Of a stretch of 64,000 nt of DNA, positions 28,401 to 38,200 are shown piece by piece. A program made the position numbers and the translations under genes. Where the stretch lies: positions 35,702,679-35,766,678 of the forward strand of contig NC_091143.1 in the NCBI RefSeq assembly GCF_041381155.1. Direction: 5' to 3'. The notes beneath the pieces are model-generated. The model searched no databases. It was not told the DNA's origin and saw only the letters and a program-made list of their open reading frames with translations. Source of the DNA: Argopecten irradians (taxonomy: Eukaryota; Mollusca; Bivalvia; Pectinida; Pectinidae). Every line of letters begins with the position of its first letter. The first letter of the stretch is position 1.

Positions 28401-31400
28401 TTTTGTCATTTTTCAGTAGAGTCTAACCTATTCAAGAATTGTTGGAAAATAACGAATGCATATGCACGATATGATAACAGTATTATGAAATAGCATTGCA
28501 TTAATTGAATCTGTTGTATATTAACAATATCGCTATAAAAATCATTATAACTGACACCCTAATACTAATTAGTATATCAATATATCTTTATCAAATTGTG
28601 ATGTCGTCTAGATAGTCACCTTTTTGATCCTTTCATACCTTATCATTTTTTCTTTTCAGGTGCCAGGCAGGAACGGGAATGTGTGTTGTAGACAAAGCCC
28701 ATAGAAATCAGTGTCAGGCTTGTCGGCTTAAGAAATGTATGAATATGGGTATGAACAAGGATGGTAAGTAGTAAAACCGTATACTGTAAACAGACTTATT
28801 TTAGCAGTAGTTTTATTTTTGTGCGTATTGCGGTGTCTTTGAAGCGCTTATTCTTATACAGCGCTAATTATCTTAAAAAGAGTAATTTCCGGTATTGAAT
28901 CGAGAATCGCGCTAATTTATTTCGCACTTATAAATCAAAATTCAAATTTTTCGCATTTGCGCTAAAATTTGACTTCGCTAAAATGGGTAGACTTTTAGTA
29001 TATTGTGAGACACAAACAATTATTGAAATTCAAATAACATTGGCTTAAGAATCAGACAAGTGTTCGTAACGCTGAGTGAAAATATTTTATTGTAAACCAA
29101 CTTATTCTCGCGGCGAGTTAATTTCACCATTCCAAGCCCAACGATATTTCCGATTCTATTTCGCGACTTACAGGCAAAACGTTCTAAAACACTCTAGAAC
29201 TAGTGGTTGTATATTTTTTCGCAGCGATTTATTTTCGCGTTTTTTTTTATCTAATGCGAAATACACAAAATAAATCGCTCGCGAAAATAAGTTGATTTAC
29301 AGTATGTGAATCAAGTACATGATTACTTCTTATAATACGGCATGCATTTATTATGAAAATATGACGTAAATAAGTAATGTAAAATACTTTCGGTGCTTGC
29401 ATTGTGTGTACGAGATACAGCATGTGTTTCGTTTTGAAAGTAAACAGTGAAATTCAAAACATTGCGTTCTAAAATAAAATGCAAAATATAAATTATATGA
29501 CAGAAGTGCGCAATGAGAAAAAGGATATATCACTACTACTCTATCAGAAGATAAGGATAGTTATGAAAAATTAATTCATTTGTATTAATTATGTTAATGA
29601 ATACATTATATTTACTTACAGCTGTACAGAATGAACGTCAGCCCCGAAACACAGCCCAGATTCGACACGACCAGCTCATGGGTGACGCCGAACATCCACT
29701 GTGTCACAATACAGCGACGGTGTCCGCTACACATCCGGCTTTCAGTCCCGCAGCAAATCACAGATTTGCTTCCGGTTTAATGACGGCGGAAAATAATGCA
29801 AAGATCGAACAAGAAGATGGAGGTATTTTGAAAAAAAGAACTATTTATCTATACTTTTACAAAATCAACAAAAATGATAAGGGAGGTTTTTGTACAATGC
29901 TGTATAGGTTCGATAGATTGGCATACTCTTGGTGATAAAAGAGCAAAATGGAAAGAGCAAATCTGACAATTTACTTGGACAAAAACGTATTGCTTATATA
30001 ATTTGATGTTCTTTTATTATAGTACACGAAGAGACTATTGACGTCACGAGCGTGGACCACGAGACGTCTGCCCCTTGTCAACAGACCACAACTTACCACG
30101 AGGCAGCTATATTTAACCCTGGACAGGAGACAATGTACGAATGTTCAGCAAGGCTTCTCTTTATGGCTGTACGCTGGGCACGGAATCTTCCTTCTTTTGC
30201 GAACCTTCCGTTTCGCGACCAGGTAAGTTCGACGTTTTAACACGTACGATACAGGTATTGTAAAGTTCTATATATAGAATATATTGTCTTTTTATCTATC
30301 ACAACATTACAACATTGCGTTTATGAAAGGAAATCTTGGTAATCAGATTATCTAAAAAAATAATATTTTAAAATCATTACAGAATATTACCGAGATGGAA
30401 ATGGAATCGTAAAATGATTAAATTGTGAAAAGTATCCACAAAGGTTAGGTGGAACTAAACTGAAGATTTTATTTTCATCCGGTGAAAACAATATTCAATA
30501 TGATGTCCTATTCTTGCGAATTTTGAATTCACTTTCGTAATCAACAATATGCATTATTAGTTAACAATATATAAAATGTAACTTTCCGCGGTTTGATATT
30601 TTTGCTGCAAAAATTTGATTCGGTATGGATAAATTTATATAATAGACTATTGTCACCAGCTAAAACATTTTCTGTTGACTTTTCAAATTACAAAAAAGTT
30701 ACTTGAAAGCAACATGTCATACGAAATTGACTGAAATCTATCTTGCAACCATTTATACTGTATTTAAAATCATATATTGATATACTCACAGGTTATTCTC
30801 CTCGAAGAGGCGTGGAGCGAATTATTCCTTCTATGTGCTATTCAGTGGTCAATGCCAATGGAAGCCTCGCCACTATTGGCTACACAGGATCACATGCACA
30901 ACGCACCAACCAATGGGAAAACAGGTTTCTCAGACATTCGGATTCTTCGTGAAGTCTTTGCAAGATTCAAATCAGTTCAAGTAGATCCAGCGGAATTCGC
31001 TTGTCTTAAAGCAATAGCATTGTTTAAACCAGGTATGTTGTTATGCCTCCAACACATTTTATTTATAAGGATCATTCCTATGTTAAACCATAAGTGTCTA
31101 TAATGGGACTAATTCACGTACCACGTGATACCCGATAACGTTTGTGCGGGACTAGTATCTCCAGTGGTGATGGAACGTAGCTCTTTATAATCTTCCCGCT
31201 GAAATGACGTTATCCCGCGATAACGTCATTTGACGTCATTCCATCACCAATAGAAACAATAGTCCCGCACAAACGTTATCGGGTATCACGTGGTACGTGA
31301 ATGAGTCCCATTAATGTGAGCAATACAGAATGGAAAAGGAAATGTATTCCGTCTTTGCATATTACAGAGTTAGCTCCCTTGCGGATAAGTGTTGATTGAA

Positions 31401-33376
31401 ACGTCATTATTTTTTTTGCGCAATTCACGTCGTTTTCTCCGAAAGGTATGACGTTACGCTCGAAAACACATGACGTCACAATCGATACATTTTCGCAAGG
31501 GCAGATAACTCTGTAATAAGCAATCCAAACAGTACACCTTTATTTACAAGAAGTGTTATCGGTTTTACCTCGAGGAAGGTTTGAAATGATACATTTATTC
31601 ATGTTGTGTAATTTCAGAGACGCGGGGACTTAAAGATCCGATACAAGTGGAGAATTTACAGGACCAGGCACAAATAATGCTTGGGCAACACATCCGGGCA
31701 CATCATCCCACACAACCAATCAGGTAAAAACCAATGATTAGAAACCTATATAAAAGAGATTGGAAACCCATTTATTGCCTTCGCTGACTCTAGAGAGACT
31801 TCCGGTTGATAAGAATGTTCTTGTCCGCTTACTGTTGAACATATAAACACATTCTTTTTGTACATAAATTATATGTTAACATTAGGGTTTGAAATCACGA
31901 AGTTTTTTTATCAAGATGTTTTAATATATGTTTGCCAACATGGAAATAGCCAATTTTACCTTTTTTGTTCTTAAGTAATACATTCAAAACCGGTAATTCA
32001 TTTTTTTTTATTAATATATCAATCAAAAACTGATTTTTTCTTTTAAAAAATTGTTCACATACCATCTACTAAACTACGCAACAACGTTTGTGTATAATTT
32101 TTTATGGATTATATATAAAAATCTATGCACGTACAGGGGCAACCTCGCTGGTCAAAGGTAGTCTGTCCAATTCTCTCCCTGTATACCCTAGGCTAGCGAA
32201 ATTGGTACAGGGGTACCTCTGCATATTGTAAATTGGCGGAGATGCAATTTTTAGCTCTCAAAGCAGACAATAATCAGCATAATGATCTTTCAAGTATTTT
32301 TTTTTATTATCATCATTGAACTAATATCATAGTCACAAGATAGTGGACTTGGCAGTAGGGTTTGTGAGAATGATCAACATATTGAGATGGATTCAAATCC
32401 TATATCATTTGTTAATTAATAGATCATAATTTTATTTATTATTATTTTGTTGGCTTTGGTTCACCTTTTATCACTGATCAGTTTTTTATTATCTCTTTGC
32501 CTCCATCCCTAAAATAGCTGACCTGATTTGTCTTCATGATTTGACACACTTTAAGGATAAAAATCTCTATTTTAAAATGATGTAATGTCCTTTGTAAAAT
32601 AAAACTTGATCAAAAGTATAGCATTTCTTGACTTCCTCGTTCTAGTTAGTGTACAAAATTGCATAATCACTCATATATGGAATTTCGGTCTGAGCTCGTT
32701 TCTTTTTGCTAAAATATGTGTCACTGAATTGTATTACCCTACATTGTAAAGCATGCATGCACGGTCACGTGGAATGGAATCATTTCGTTGAACAGAATGT
32801 GTGAACATAAATTGTATCACGTTGCCTGTTTCCTATGATTTAGATACGATTATGTAATTTTAAAGGTCAAATAAATATAAATATCGCATTTTGAAACAGA
32901 GCAACTTATTAAGTGACTTTACATCTTTGTGATGAAATTGTACGTTCAGGAATGTTATCGCTGACATCCCACACATATTGGATAAGTACGAAAAATTTCA
33001 ATCTTGAAAAATCATAAAGTAAATTTTATATTAAGTTTTTCATAACTCTCTTATCTGTTGCTTATTACCAAAATGGTTTCTTTTATAAGACTTCTGATTC
33101 GGACGTTTACTTCTGATTGGACCAGCCCTGGAGTTTGCCTTTCAATCTTAATTTGTCATAATATAAATATTGCAATGAGTAATCTATAAATCTCTTATCC
33201 GATGCTTATTTACCAACGTCTGGGTTTTTCATTTGTTCTCCAGATTTGGACGCTTGCTCCTGATGTTGCCAGCCCTGAAATTCGTCTTACCAGATAAAGT
33301 GGAGAAAATCTTTTTCGGTCGAACAATAGGGAATACACCAATGGAGAAACTCTTATGCGACATGTTTAAAAGTTAA
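13415..33376 (+). CDS. NR2E3: NR2E3/Hr51-type nuclear receptor (photoreceptor-specific nuclear receptor orthologue), 8 coding exons
   Basis: Ligand-regulated-type transcription factor of the nucleus. Joining 13415-13469, 28030-28297, 28660-28763, 29622-29822, 30023-30222, 30792-31032, 31618-31723 and 33244-33376 gives 1308 nt, 435 residues plus TAA; the human protein is 410. Every junction is GT-AG and keeps frame. Residues 20-70 are a Ser/Pro-rich N-terminus. The DNA-binding domain starts at Cys73: finger 1 uses C73, C76, C90 and C93 with P-box CNGCS; finger 2 is C109-x6-C116-x9-C126-x2-C129. The six-residue D-box spacing and the [12 protein letters not shown] hinge are NR2E3/Hr51 hallmarks and differ from tailless. 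The ligand-binding domain starts near residue 250 ([19 protein letters not shown]) and ends in the AF-2-like helix [11 protein letters not shown]. Known relatives act in photoreceptors (NR2E3), mushroom-body and clock neurons (Hr51) and worm neurons (fax-1). The family assignment is very secure; the first exon is less so. Confidence 0.93.
13470..28029 (+). other. NR2E3-like intron 1 (14.6 kb)
   Basis: No exon of any other gene was recognised in this long intron on either strand. It is AT-rich and notably poorer in the palindromic elements seen elsewhere. A less AT-rich, low-repeat island at about 17100-17900 contains CCAATTGG and TTAATTGCCC at 17511-17540 and could be regulatory. A 19-bp direct repeat (TACACTTGATGCCACTTGGC) occurs twice at 22436-22475, next to a GACCACCTGCTTAATAAGACC fragment that resembles the array near 39000. 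Confidence 0.6.
28030..28297 (+). CDS. NR2E3: NR2E3-like exon 2: N-terminal region and first zinc finger
   Basis: Acceptor TCTTTCAG, donor GTAAAA. It encodes residues 19-108: a Ser/Pro-rich linker, then [15 protein letters not shown] and the P-box helix [14 protein letters not shown]. It ends after two bases of the Arg codon. The CNGCS P-box (rather than the tailless CDGCA) is the direct evidence for the NR2E3/Hr51 branch. Confidence 0.97.
28660..28763 (+). CDS. NR2E3: NR2E3-like exon 3: second zinc finger
   Basis: Acceptor TTTTCAG, donor GTAAGT. It encodes CQAGTGMC, the conserved [17 protein letters not shown] helix and MGMNKD. The four second-finger cysteines are all present. Confidence 0.97.
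28782..29000. mobile_element. TACTGTAAA palindromic element (intron 3, copy 1, decayed)
   Basis: It begins TACTGTAAACAGACTTATTT and ends in a degraded inverse (AGACTTTTAGTA). Interior GCGCTAATT/TTCGC blocks are mutually inverted. It is non-coding, about 219 bp, and belongs to the same family as 29088-29304 and 33568-33861. Confidence 0.6.
29088..29304. mobile_element. TACTGTAAA palindromic element (intron 3, copy 2)
   Basis: The left end TTGTAAACCAACTTATTCTC and the right end GAATAAGTTGATTTACAGTA-like (GCGAAAATAAGTTGATTTAC, then AGTA) are imperfect inverses over about 25 bp. The element is about 217 bp, has no coding capacity and lies entirely inside intron 3. A MITE-type transposon copy is the likely identity. 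Confidence 0.75.
29622..29822 (+). CDS. NR2E3: NR2E3-like exon 4: hinge region
   Basis: Acceptor TTACTTACAG, donor GTATTT. It begins [18 protein letters not shown], the C-terminal extension and hinge characteristic of NR2E3/Hr51, and continues into a variable linker up to KIEQEDGG. Conservation drops sharply after the first 18 codons, as expected for a hinge. Confidence 0.93.
30023..30222 (+). CDS. NR2E3: NR2E3-like exon 5: start of ligand-binding domain
   Basis: Acceptor ATTATAG, donor GTAAGT, ending in phase 0. The first half is an acidic/Thr-rich linker. The second half holds helix 3 of the ligand-binding domain: [19 protein letters not shown], then FANLPFRDQ. This closely follows the NR2E3 pattern. 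Confidence 0.96.
30792..31032 (+). CDS. NR2E3: NR2E3-like exon 6: ligand-binding domain core
   Basis: Acceptor CTCACAG, donor GTATGT. It encodes [20 protein letters not shown], then the PLLA segment and [20 protein letters not shown], the helix 4/5 signature and helix 7-8 of NR2-class receptors. Phase 1 at its 3' end matches exon 7. Confidence 0.97.
31103..31311. mobile_element. 209-bp perfect-palindrome MITE with ~52-bp inverted repeats and TA target duplication
   Basis: The left arm ATGGGACTAATTCACGTACC and following bases up to 31154 match the inverse of the right arm (31259-31311) with a single obvious mismatch. TA flanks both ends (31101-31102 and 31312-31313), the target-site duplication typical of Tc1/mariner-type elements. 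The centre holds a second hairpin around ATCCCGCGATAACGTC and one TGACGTCA (31231-31238). It lies in intron 6. The near identity of the arms suggests a recent insertion. Confidence 0.85.
31345..31525. mobile_element. TGACGTCA-bearing MITE family, copy 1 (intron 6 of the nuclear receptor gene)
   Basis: The left end reads ATTCCGTCTTTGCATATTAC, then AGAGTTAGCTCCCTTGCG; the right end is the inverse (GCAAGGGCAGATAACTCTGT, then AATAAGCAAT). The interior carries ATGACGTTACGCTCG and a perfect TGACGTCA at 31471-31478. About 180 bp, non-coding. Other copies are at 53834-54022 and 55075-55254. Confidence 0.8.
31618..31723 (+). CDS. NR2E3: NR2E3-like exon 7
   Basis: Acceptor ATTTCAG, donor GTAAAA. It encodes [20 protein letters not shown] and the following AHHPTQPIR segment (ligand-binding-domain helices 8-9), strongly matching NR2E3. 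It ends in phase 2. Confidence 0.96.
32998..33144 (+). pseudogene. Decayed tandem duplicate of intron 7 end plus exon 8 start
   Basis: About 147 bp upstream of exon 8, the sequence at 33098-33148 parallels the exon 8 start. It reads [17 protein letters not shown] then TAA, against [17 protein letters not shown] in the real exon. Roughly 70% of bases match over 51 positions. The preceding intron sequence also matches (CTCTTATCTGTTGCTTATTA versus CTCTTATCCGATGCTTATTT), so the duplication covers intron and exon together. The acceptor AG at the equivalent place is TG, and the upstream AG would enter out of frame. It is best read as a dead exon fragment. Confidence 0.8.
33244..33376 (+). CDS. NR2E3: NR2E3-like exon 8: last ligand-binding-domain helices and stop
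   Basis: Acceptor TTCTCCAG. It encodes [20 protein letters not shown], then [21 protein letters not shown] and TAA. This is the NR2E3 C-terminus, including the activation-function-2 helix (MEKLLCDMF), so the protein is complete. Confidence 0.97.
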
Positions 33377-33567
33377 AACTACATTGTATTCTGATAACGA
33401 AATATTACAAAATATGTTACATGTATAGTACAATTGTCTTTGTTTTCAAAGTTAAACCAAGTAGATTTAAGATACTGTCATCCCCGGAAACCTAGTGTCA
33501 GATTTAAGTTATTTACTGAATATTGACTTATATAGTATATATATCGCCTGCGTTACCGAGGAAAATA

Positions 33568-33861
33568 TACTGTAAATCAACTTATTTTCGTTGTGACTTG
33601 ATTTCGCAGCATTAATACCAAACACCATTTCCACGGCGATTTCATTCAGCGATATGATATATTGCCATACACGTTTTAATGACTTACCATGTATAGTTGA
33701 AATGTTTTTCGTGACGATGATTTTTTAAGTTCTAGTCACCGCGAAATTAGATCAATCGCAAAAAAAATCATATTTGAAATGTTTTTCGCGACGATGATTT
33801 TTTAAAAATTCTAGTCACCGCGAAATTATATCATACGCAAAAATAATTCGGTTTACAGTAA
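33568..33861. mobile_element. TACTGTAAA palindromic element inside the NR2E3-like 3' UTR
   Basis: It starts TACTGTAAATCAACTTATTTTC and ends GGTTTACAGTA, imperfect inverses, 294 bp in all. It has an internal tandem duplication: GAAATGTTTTTCGTGACGAT begins at 33699 and a close copy at 33775 (period 76). It lies between the stop codon and the likely polyadenylation signal, so it should be transcribed as part of the mRNA. Confidence 0.75.
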
Positions 33862-33965
33862 CATACAATAGAACCTTCCCACATTATTTGCTCTCAGGCT
33901 TTCCCAGCGGGAGTGATCTCCATGTAGAAGTTTCTGTACTGTAAGTTGTACATACTGGTATATGA

Positions 33966-33971
33966 AATAAA
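33966..33971 (+). terminator. Candidate polyadenylation signal AATAAA of the NR2E3-like gene
   Basis: This is a clear AATAAA downstream of the stop codon, about 590 bases into the 3' region and followed by a T-rich stretch (34008-34024). Placement is plausible but cleavage cannot be shown from sequence. Confidence 0.5.
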
Positions 33972-34263
33972 CACTGACTTTAACAACATGCTAGATTTTT
34001 TTAATGTCATTGTTCATTTTTCTTGCAAAAGGAAAATGTCGCAAATGTTTCTAAATTCGCGAAAATCATATGAGTAATGAAGAAATGCACGATCTGAGAG
34101 TATTTACAACTTCAAATGAAAAAATGGGATACAGTGTTACCATGTTATTATTATTCATTGTTATTATTTTGATAAATATAACTAATTATGCCCAAGTTTA
34201 TGATTTAGGAATATACTTCCCAAGTTGATAAAATGATCGACAAGTCAATATCTACATAAAAGT

Positions 34264-35290
34264 AGACTGGCCACCCGTCTCTAAAATAAAAAAAATCACT
34301 GAAATTTGGCTTGATTATTTTTGTCTCTACTACATGTTTGATTCTAGATATAGTTTCAAAACAAGGGGGAGATAATCTAGTAAAGTACTCCGCTGAGAGA
34401 GTCTTGTCAACAATTAAGGGTCTGGTGGCCAGTCTAGGGGGAGATAATCTAGTTAAGAACTCTGCTGAGAAAGTCTTATCAACAATTTAGGGTCTGGTGG
34501 TCAGTCTAGGGGGAGATAATCTAGTAAAGAACTCTGCTGAGAAAGTCTTATCAACAACTTAAGGTCTGGTGGCCAGTCTAGGGGGAGATAATCTAGTAAA
34601 GAACTCTGCTGAGAAAGTCTTATCAACAACTTAGGGTCTGGTGGCCAGTCTAGGGGGAGATAATCTAGTAAAGAACTCTGCTGAGAAAGTCTTATCAACA
34701 ACTTAGGGTCTGGTGGCCAGTCTAGGGGGAGATAATCTAGTAAAGAACTCTGCTGAGAAAGTCTTATCAACAACTTAGGGTCTGGTGGCCAGTCTAGGGG
34801 GAGATAATCTAGTAAAGAACTCTGCTGAGAAAGTCTTATCAACAACTTAGGGTCTGGTGGCCAGTCTAGGGGGAGATAATCTAGTAAAGAACTCTGCTGA
34901 GAAAGTCTTATCAACAACTTAGGGTCTGGTGGCCAGTCTAGGGGGAGATAATCTAGTAAAGAACTCTACTGAGAAAGTCTTATCAACAACTTAGGGTCTG
35001 GTGGCCAGTCTAGGGGGAGATAATCTAGTAAAGAACTCTGCTGAGAAAGTCTTATCAACAACTTAGGGTCTGGTGGCCAGTCTAGGGGGAGATAATCTAG
35101 TAAAGAACTCTGCTGAGAAAGTCTTATCAACAACTTAAGGTCTGGTGGCCAGTCTAGGGGGAGATAATCTAGTAAAGAACTCTGCTGAGAAAGTCTTATC
35201 AACAACTTAGGGTCTGGTGGCCAGTCTAGGGGGAGATAATCTAGTAAAGAACTCTGCTGAGAAAGTCTTTTCAACAACTGGTGGCCAGTC
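34264..35290. repeat. 72-bp satellite array, ~13 units, bounded by inverted GACTGGCCACC
   Basis: The motif GGGGGAGATAATCTAGTAAA recurs every 72 bases from 34365 to 35229. Central units are almost identical; the first two units and the truncated last unit are diverged. GACTGGCCACC at 34265-34275 is the exact inverse of GGTGGCCAGTC at 35280-35290, so the array sits between short inverted termini. Since 72 is divisible by 3, it makes long open frames on the minus strand (24-residue repeats), but nothing else supports translation. Confidence 0.93.
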
Positions 35291-38200
35291 AAACATGAAA
35301 GGAACATTGTTTAATAGTATTGTTACAAACGTAAACAATATATGATGAAGCAAGGCAGCTAAGGTATGGTAGACCTGGTTAGTCATTAAGGAATATATCA
35401 CTGTTTTCTATGTAAAATAATGAATTGTTTGAATACGTGTTGTCAAGTACGTACTCCTATTAAATTGTGCAATATGACAGTGCTTATGTGTTATATTTTT
35501 AACAGTCTTAGATTCATAAGAATTTATAATTTATATGATCCATAGAAATGATTTTGATTTTACTTTGAATTTATTTTGGCCTTTTATTTCGGATTATTAA
35601 TATACTAGCTTTATACCGTTTTTCCTCATAGTGACAAAGTTAAGAACTAGATAATTAAACATTTATTTTCATGTCGTCTCAGCTCATCGTTAAAAATATA
35701 AAGACATGTTTTAAAACAACTGAAATTATCAAAATTATAATTTTACCATTTGTTATAGCTTTTGAGTGTGTTTAGATGTTTATTGTTTATTTTTGGTTTT
35801 TGGTTTTAAATTTCATTATTTCTAATATGGTTGCCACAACAGTCAGTTTGTTCTTATAGCACCACAGCTGTGATCAAAAAGGAAGTTTTTGTGTGATAAT
35901 ATATGATGACTGTGTTAATGTCTTTGAAAGAAAAGGTGAACATGTTGTAAAAATATACAGATGTGCATGCTTTAAAGTTATATGTGCCGCATTTTTGACA
36001 CTCGCGAATGGAGATGAGCTTTTAATATGTTATTCATCACCAAAAGTTATTGACATTTTGAGAATTCCAGTACTTTCAATGCATAGGTTTTAATTTTATA
36101 TGAACAAATAAGAGCTGAAAATGATTTTTGGCAGTACTGGCAAAATCATTATATTTTCATCTATATTGAAGTGAAATGAGTACATACGGTAAGACCACGA
36201 AGCAAAAGCGTGGTTTACATTTTAATTGCACATTTTATAATGTTATTAATAATTGTAAAGGGATTTCTGTTTCCATATAAACATACATAAGGCATAAAAA
36301 AACAACAGTTTACAGTACATAATCTCTGTGTTGTTGCTTCAGTTTATAAGACATCTGAAAGCATTTGAATGCTTTTCTCGCCTTTATTCACCAAACCTTA
36401 TGGATTTCAATAATTTACAGAAGAAAAAGCAAATGTCAAAATTTTCGCTCAATTACGGCACGTATAACATTAACCAACAATATACATTTATTTATTCATT
36501 AACACATACATGTGATTCGATCTTGCATTCAACGAAAGTCGACTTGTACAAGAAATATCAAAAACAAATCGAGACTTTGTTCAGACAGTATAATGTGACA
36601 TGTAAGACAAAAATGATTTTTTTACGCTTACCACTGAATCGATTTCAAATACTTGCTTCCCGAACAGACAACCCAAGGGGAACAACTCTATAATGCATAT
36701 GGACTACATCCTGACAACACATATTACGAAAGCGGATTTGCCTAAGGTTTTCTTTTTAACATGTTCAGAAGGTGACAATAAATGTAGTACATATATTAAC
36801 GGTTTTTTTAAAATTACAACTTTATCTTTTCTCACAAAAAAAAATCTTTAATATGCATAAAAAACAGTTTTTCCTTCAAAGAAGGAATCCCACACCAATT
36901 TCCATATTTAAATCGATTATTCAACCTTTCAACACTTTCATATCAATTTCAGATATATTCATCATTTACTCTTTATTTCATATCACCCATTCATATCCTT
37001 TCAAACTTAAATGATATATAATCAACGTTCAGCTAATACCTTTTGCGACTCTTCAAAATTATCCATCTCATTTTGCATTTCCATTTGTACAATTATTTTA
37101 TGACATTTCTTGGCCGGGTTATCTATCTTTGACTGCATTCACATAATTGGTACCGTACATCTAAAGCATTCGGACATTAAATTGTTATCGAAATCCGCCC
37201 CCCAACTCAAAAAACAAATAATAAAAAAAAAAAAAAAAAAACTGGAACATAGAGGATGATTTATGAAATTGTGAATTTTCTCAAAATAGGTTAACAATAT
37301 CTAATTTATAATTTATTAGTGTTAATTAACAGTCAATGTGAATTTAACATAATACAAGGTTTAGTATGGAGAGATGAGCATCGCAGAATTGTAGGAAGAC
37401 AAAGTCACAATCCCAAAGAATAGGTTACGTAAGCAGAAATGAGCTTTATTACCTTTCAATCATTATTTTAGGGTTCGTCTGAAAAAAACCTTTCTGACAG
37501 AGATCATTGTCGACAAAGAAAAAGACTGTACAAGGTAAAAACAAAAAATTACAAAAGTTGTAACAATAGGTGTAGTTTGTGTCACTCCGTTTATCATATC
37601 AAAATAACACTCCATGTACCAACGTTTCCATTAATAGCGTTCAAAGAGGTTGATGCAACTTTGTTGAAAGTAATTTGAGTCTTATTTCAGCACTTACCTA
37701 TCTTTCAGGACAATCTTCCAGGTTAAGATATATTTAACGTTAATGTCATAGGAGAGTAAAAAAAAGAAGAAATAAAGTATGTTATGTACAGTATTTTGCC
37801 ACAGTATAATTATCATTTATTCTATCTTTAGTACCTAATGCCAGATATACATAGCATCACGTTAAAAGCTTGATTCCAATCCAACTCTTCTTTTTATTAC
37901 TTTCAGAGTAAATATAAACAAAATAACTATTTCTTCCGTAATTTAATAATTGAAGATATATTACTGTGACTCAACTTCTCCAGTGCACATGCGAGCTATA
38001 TTTAGAAAACGTGACATCATCCCTTCGTTAGAAAAACATACCATGACCTATGCATCAAGTCTAGTGCACTAGACTGGCTAAATAAACACTACCTGGCTTT
38101 ATAGCTGGTGCATAACATCATGGACGCTCACACGACCTAACGAAACATCAGTAATTAACACCGAAACATAGATATAAATACATTTTATAGCATAATATAA

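Noticed and set aside
34365..35290. CRISPR-like regular repeats
   Set aside because: Units are contiguous with no variable spacers, and the DNA is clearly animal.
34501..35307. Two long minus-strand open frames with 24-residue repeats (LLIRLSQQSSLLDYLPLDWP type)
   Set aside because: They are produced by a 72-bp satellite whose unit length is a multiple of three. The frame has no start context, splice context or domain, and follows the array boundaries exactly.
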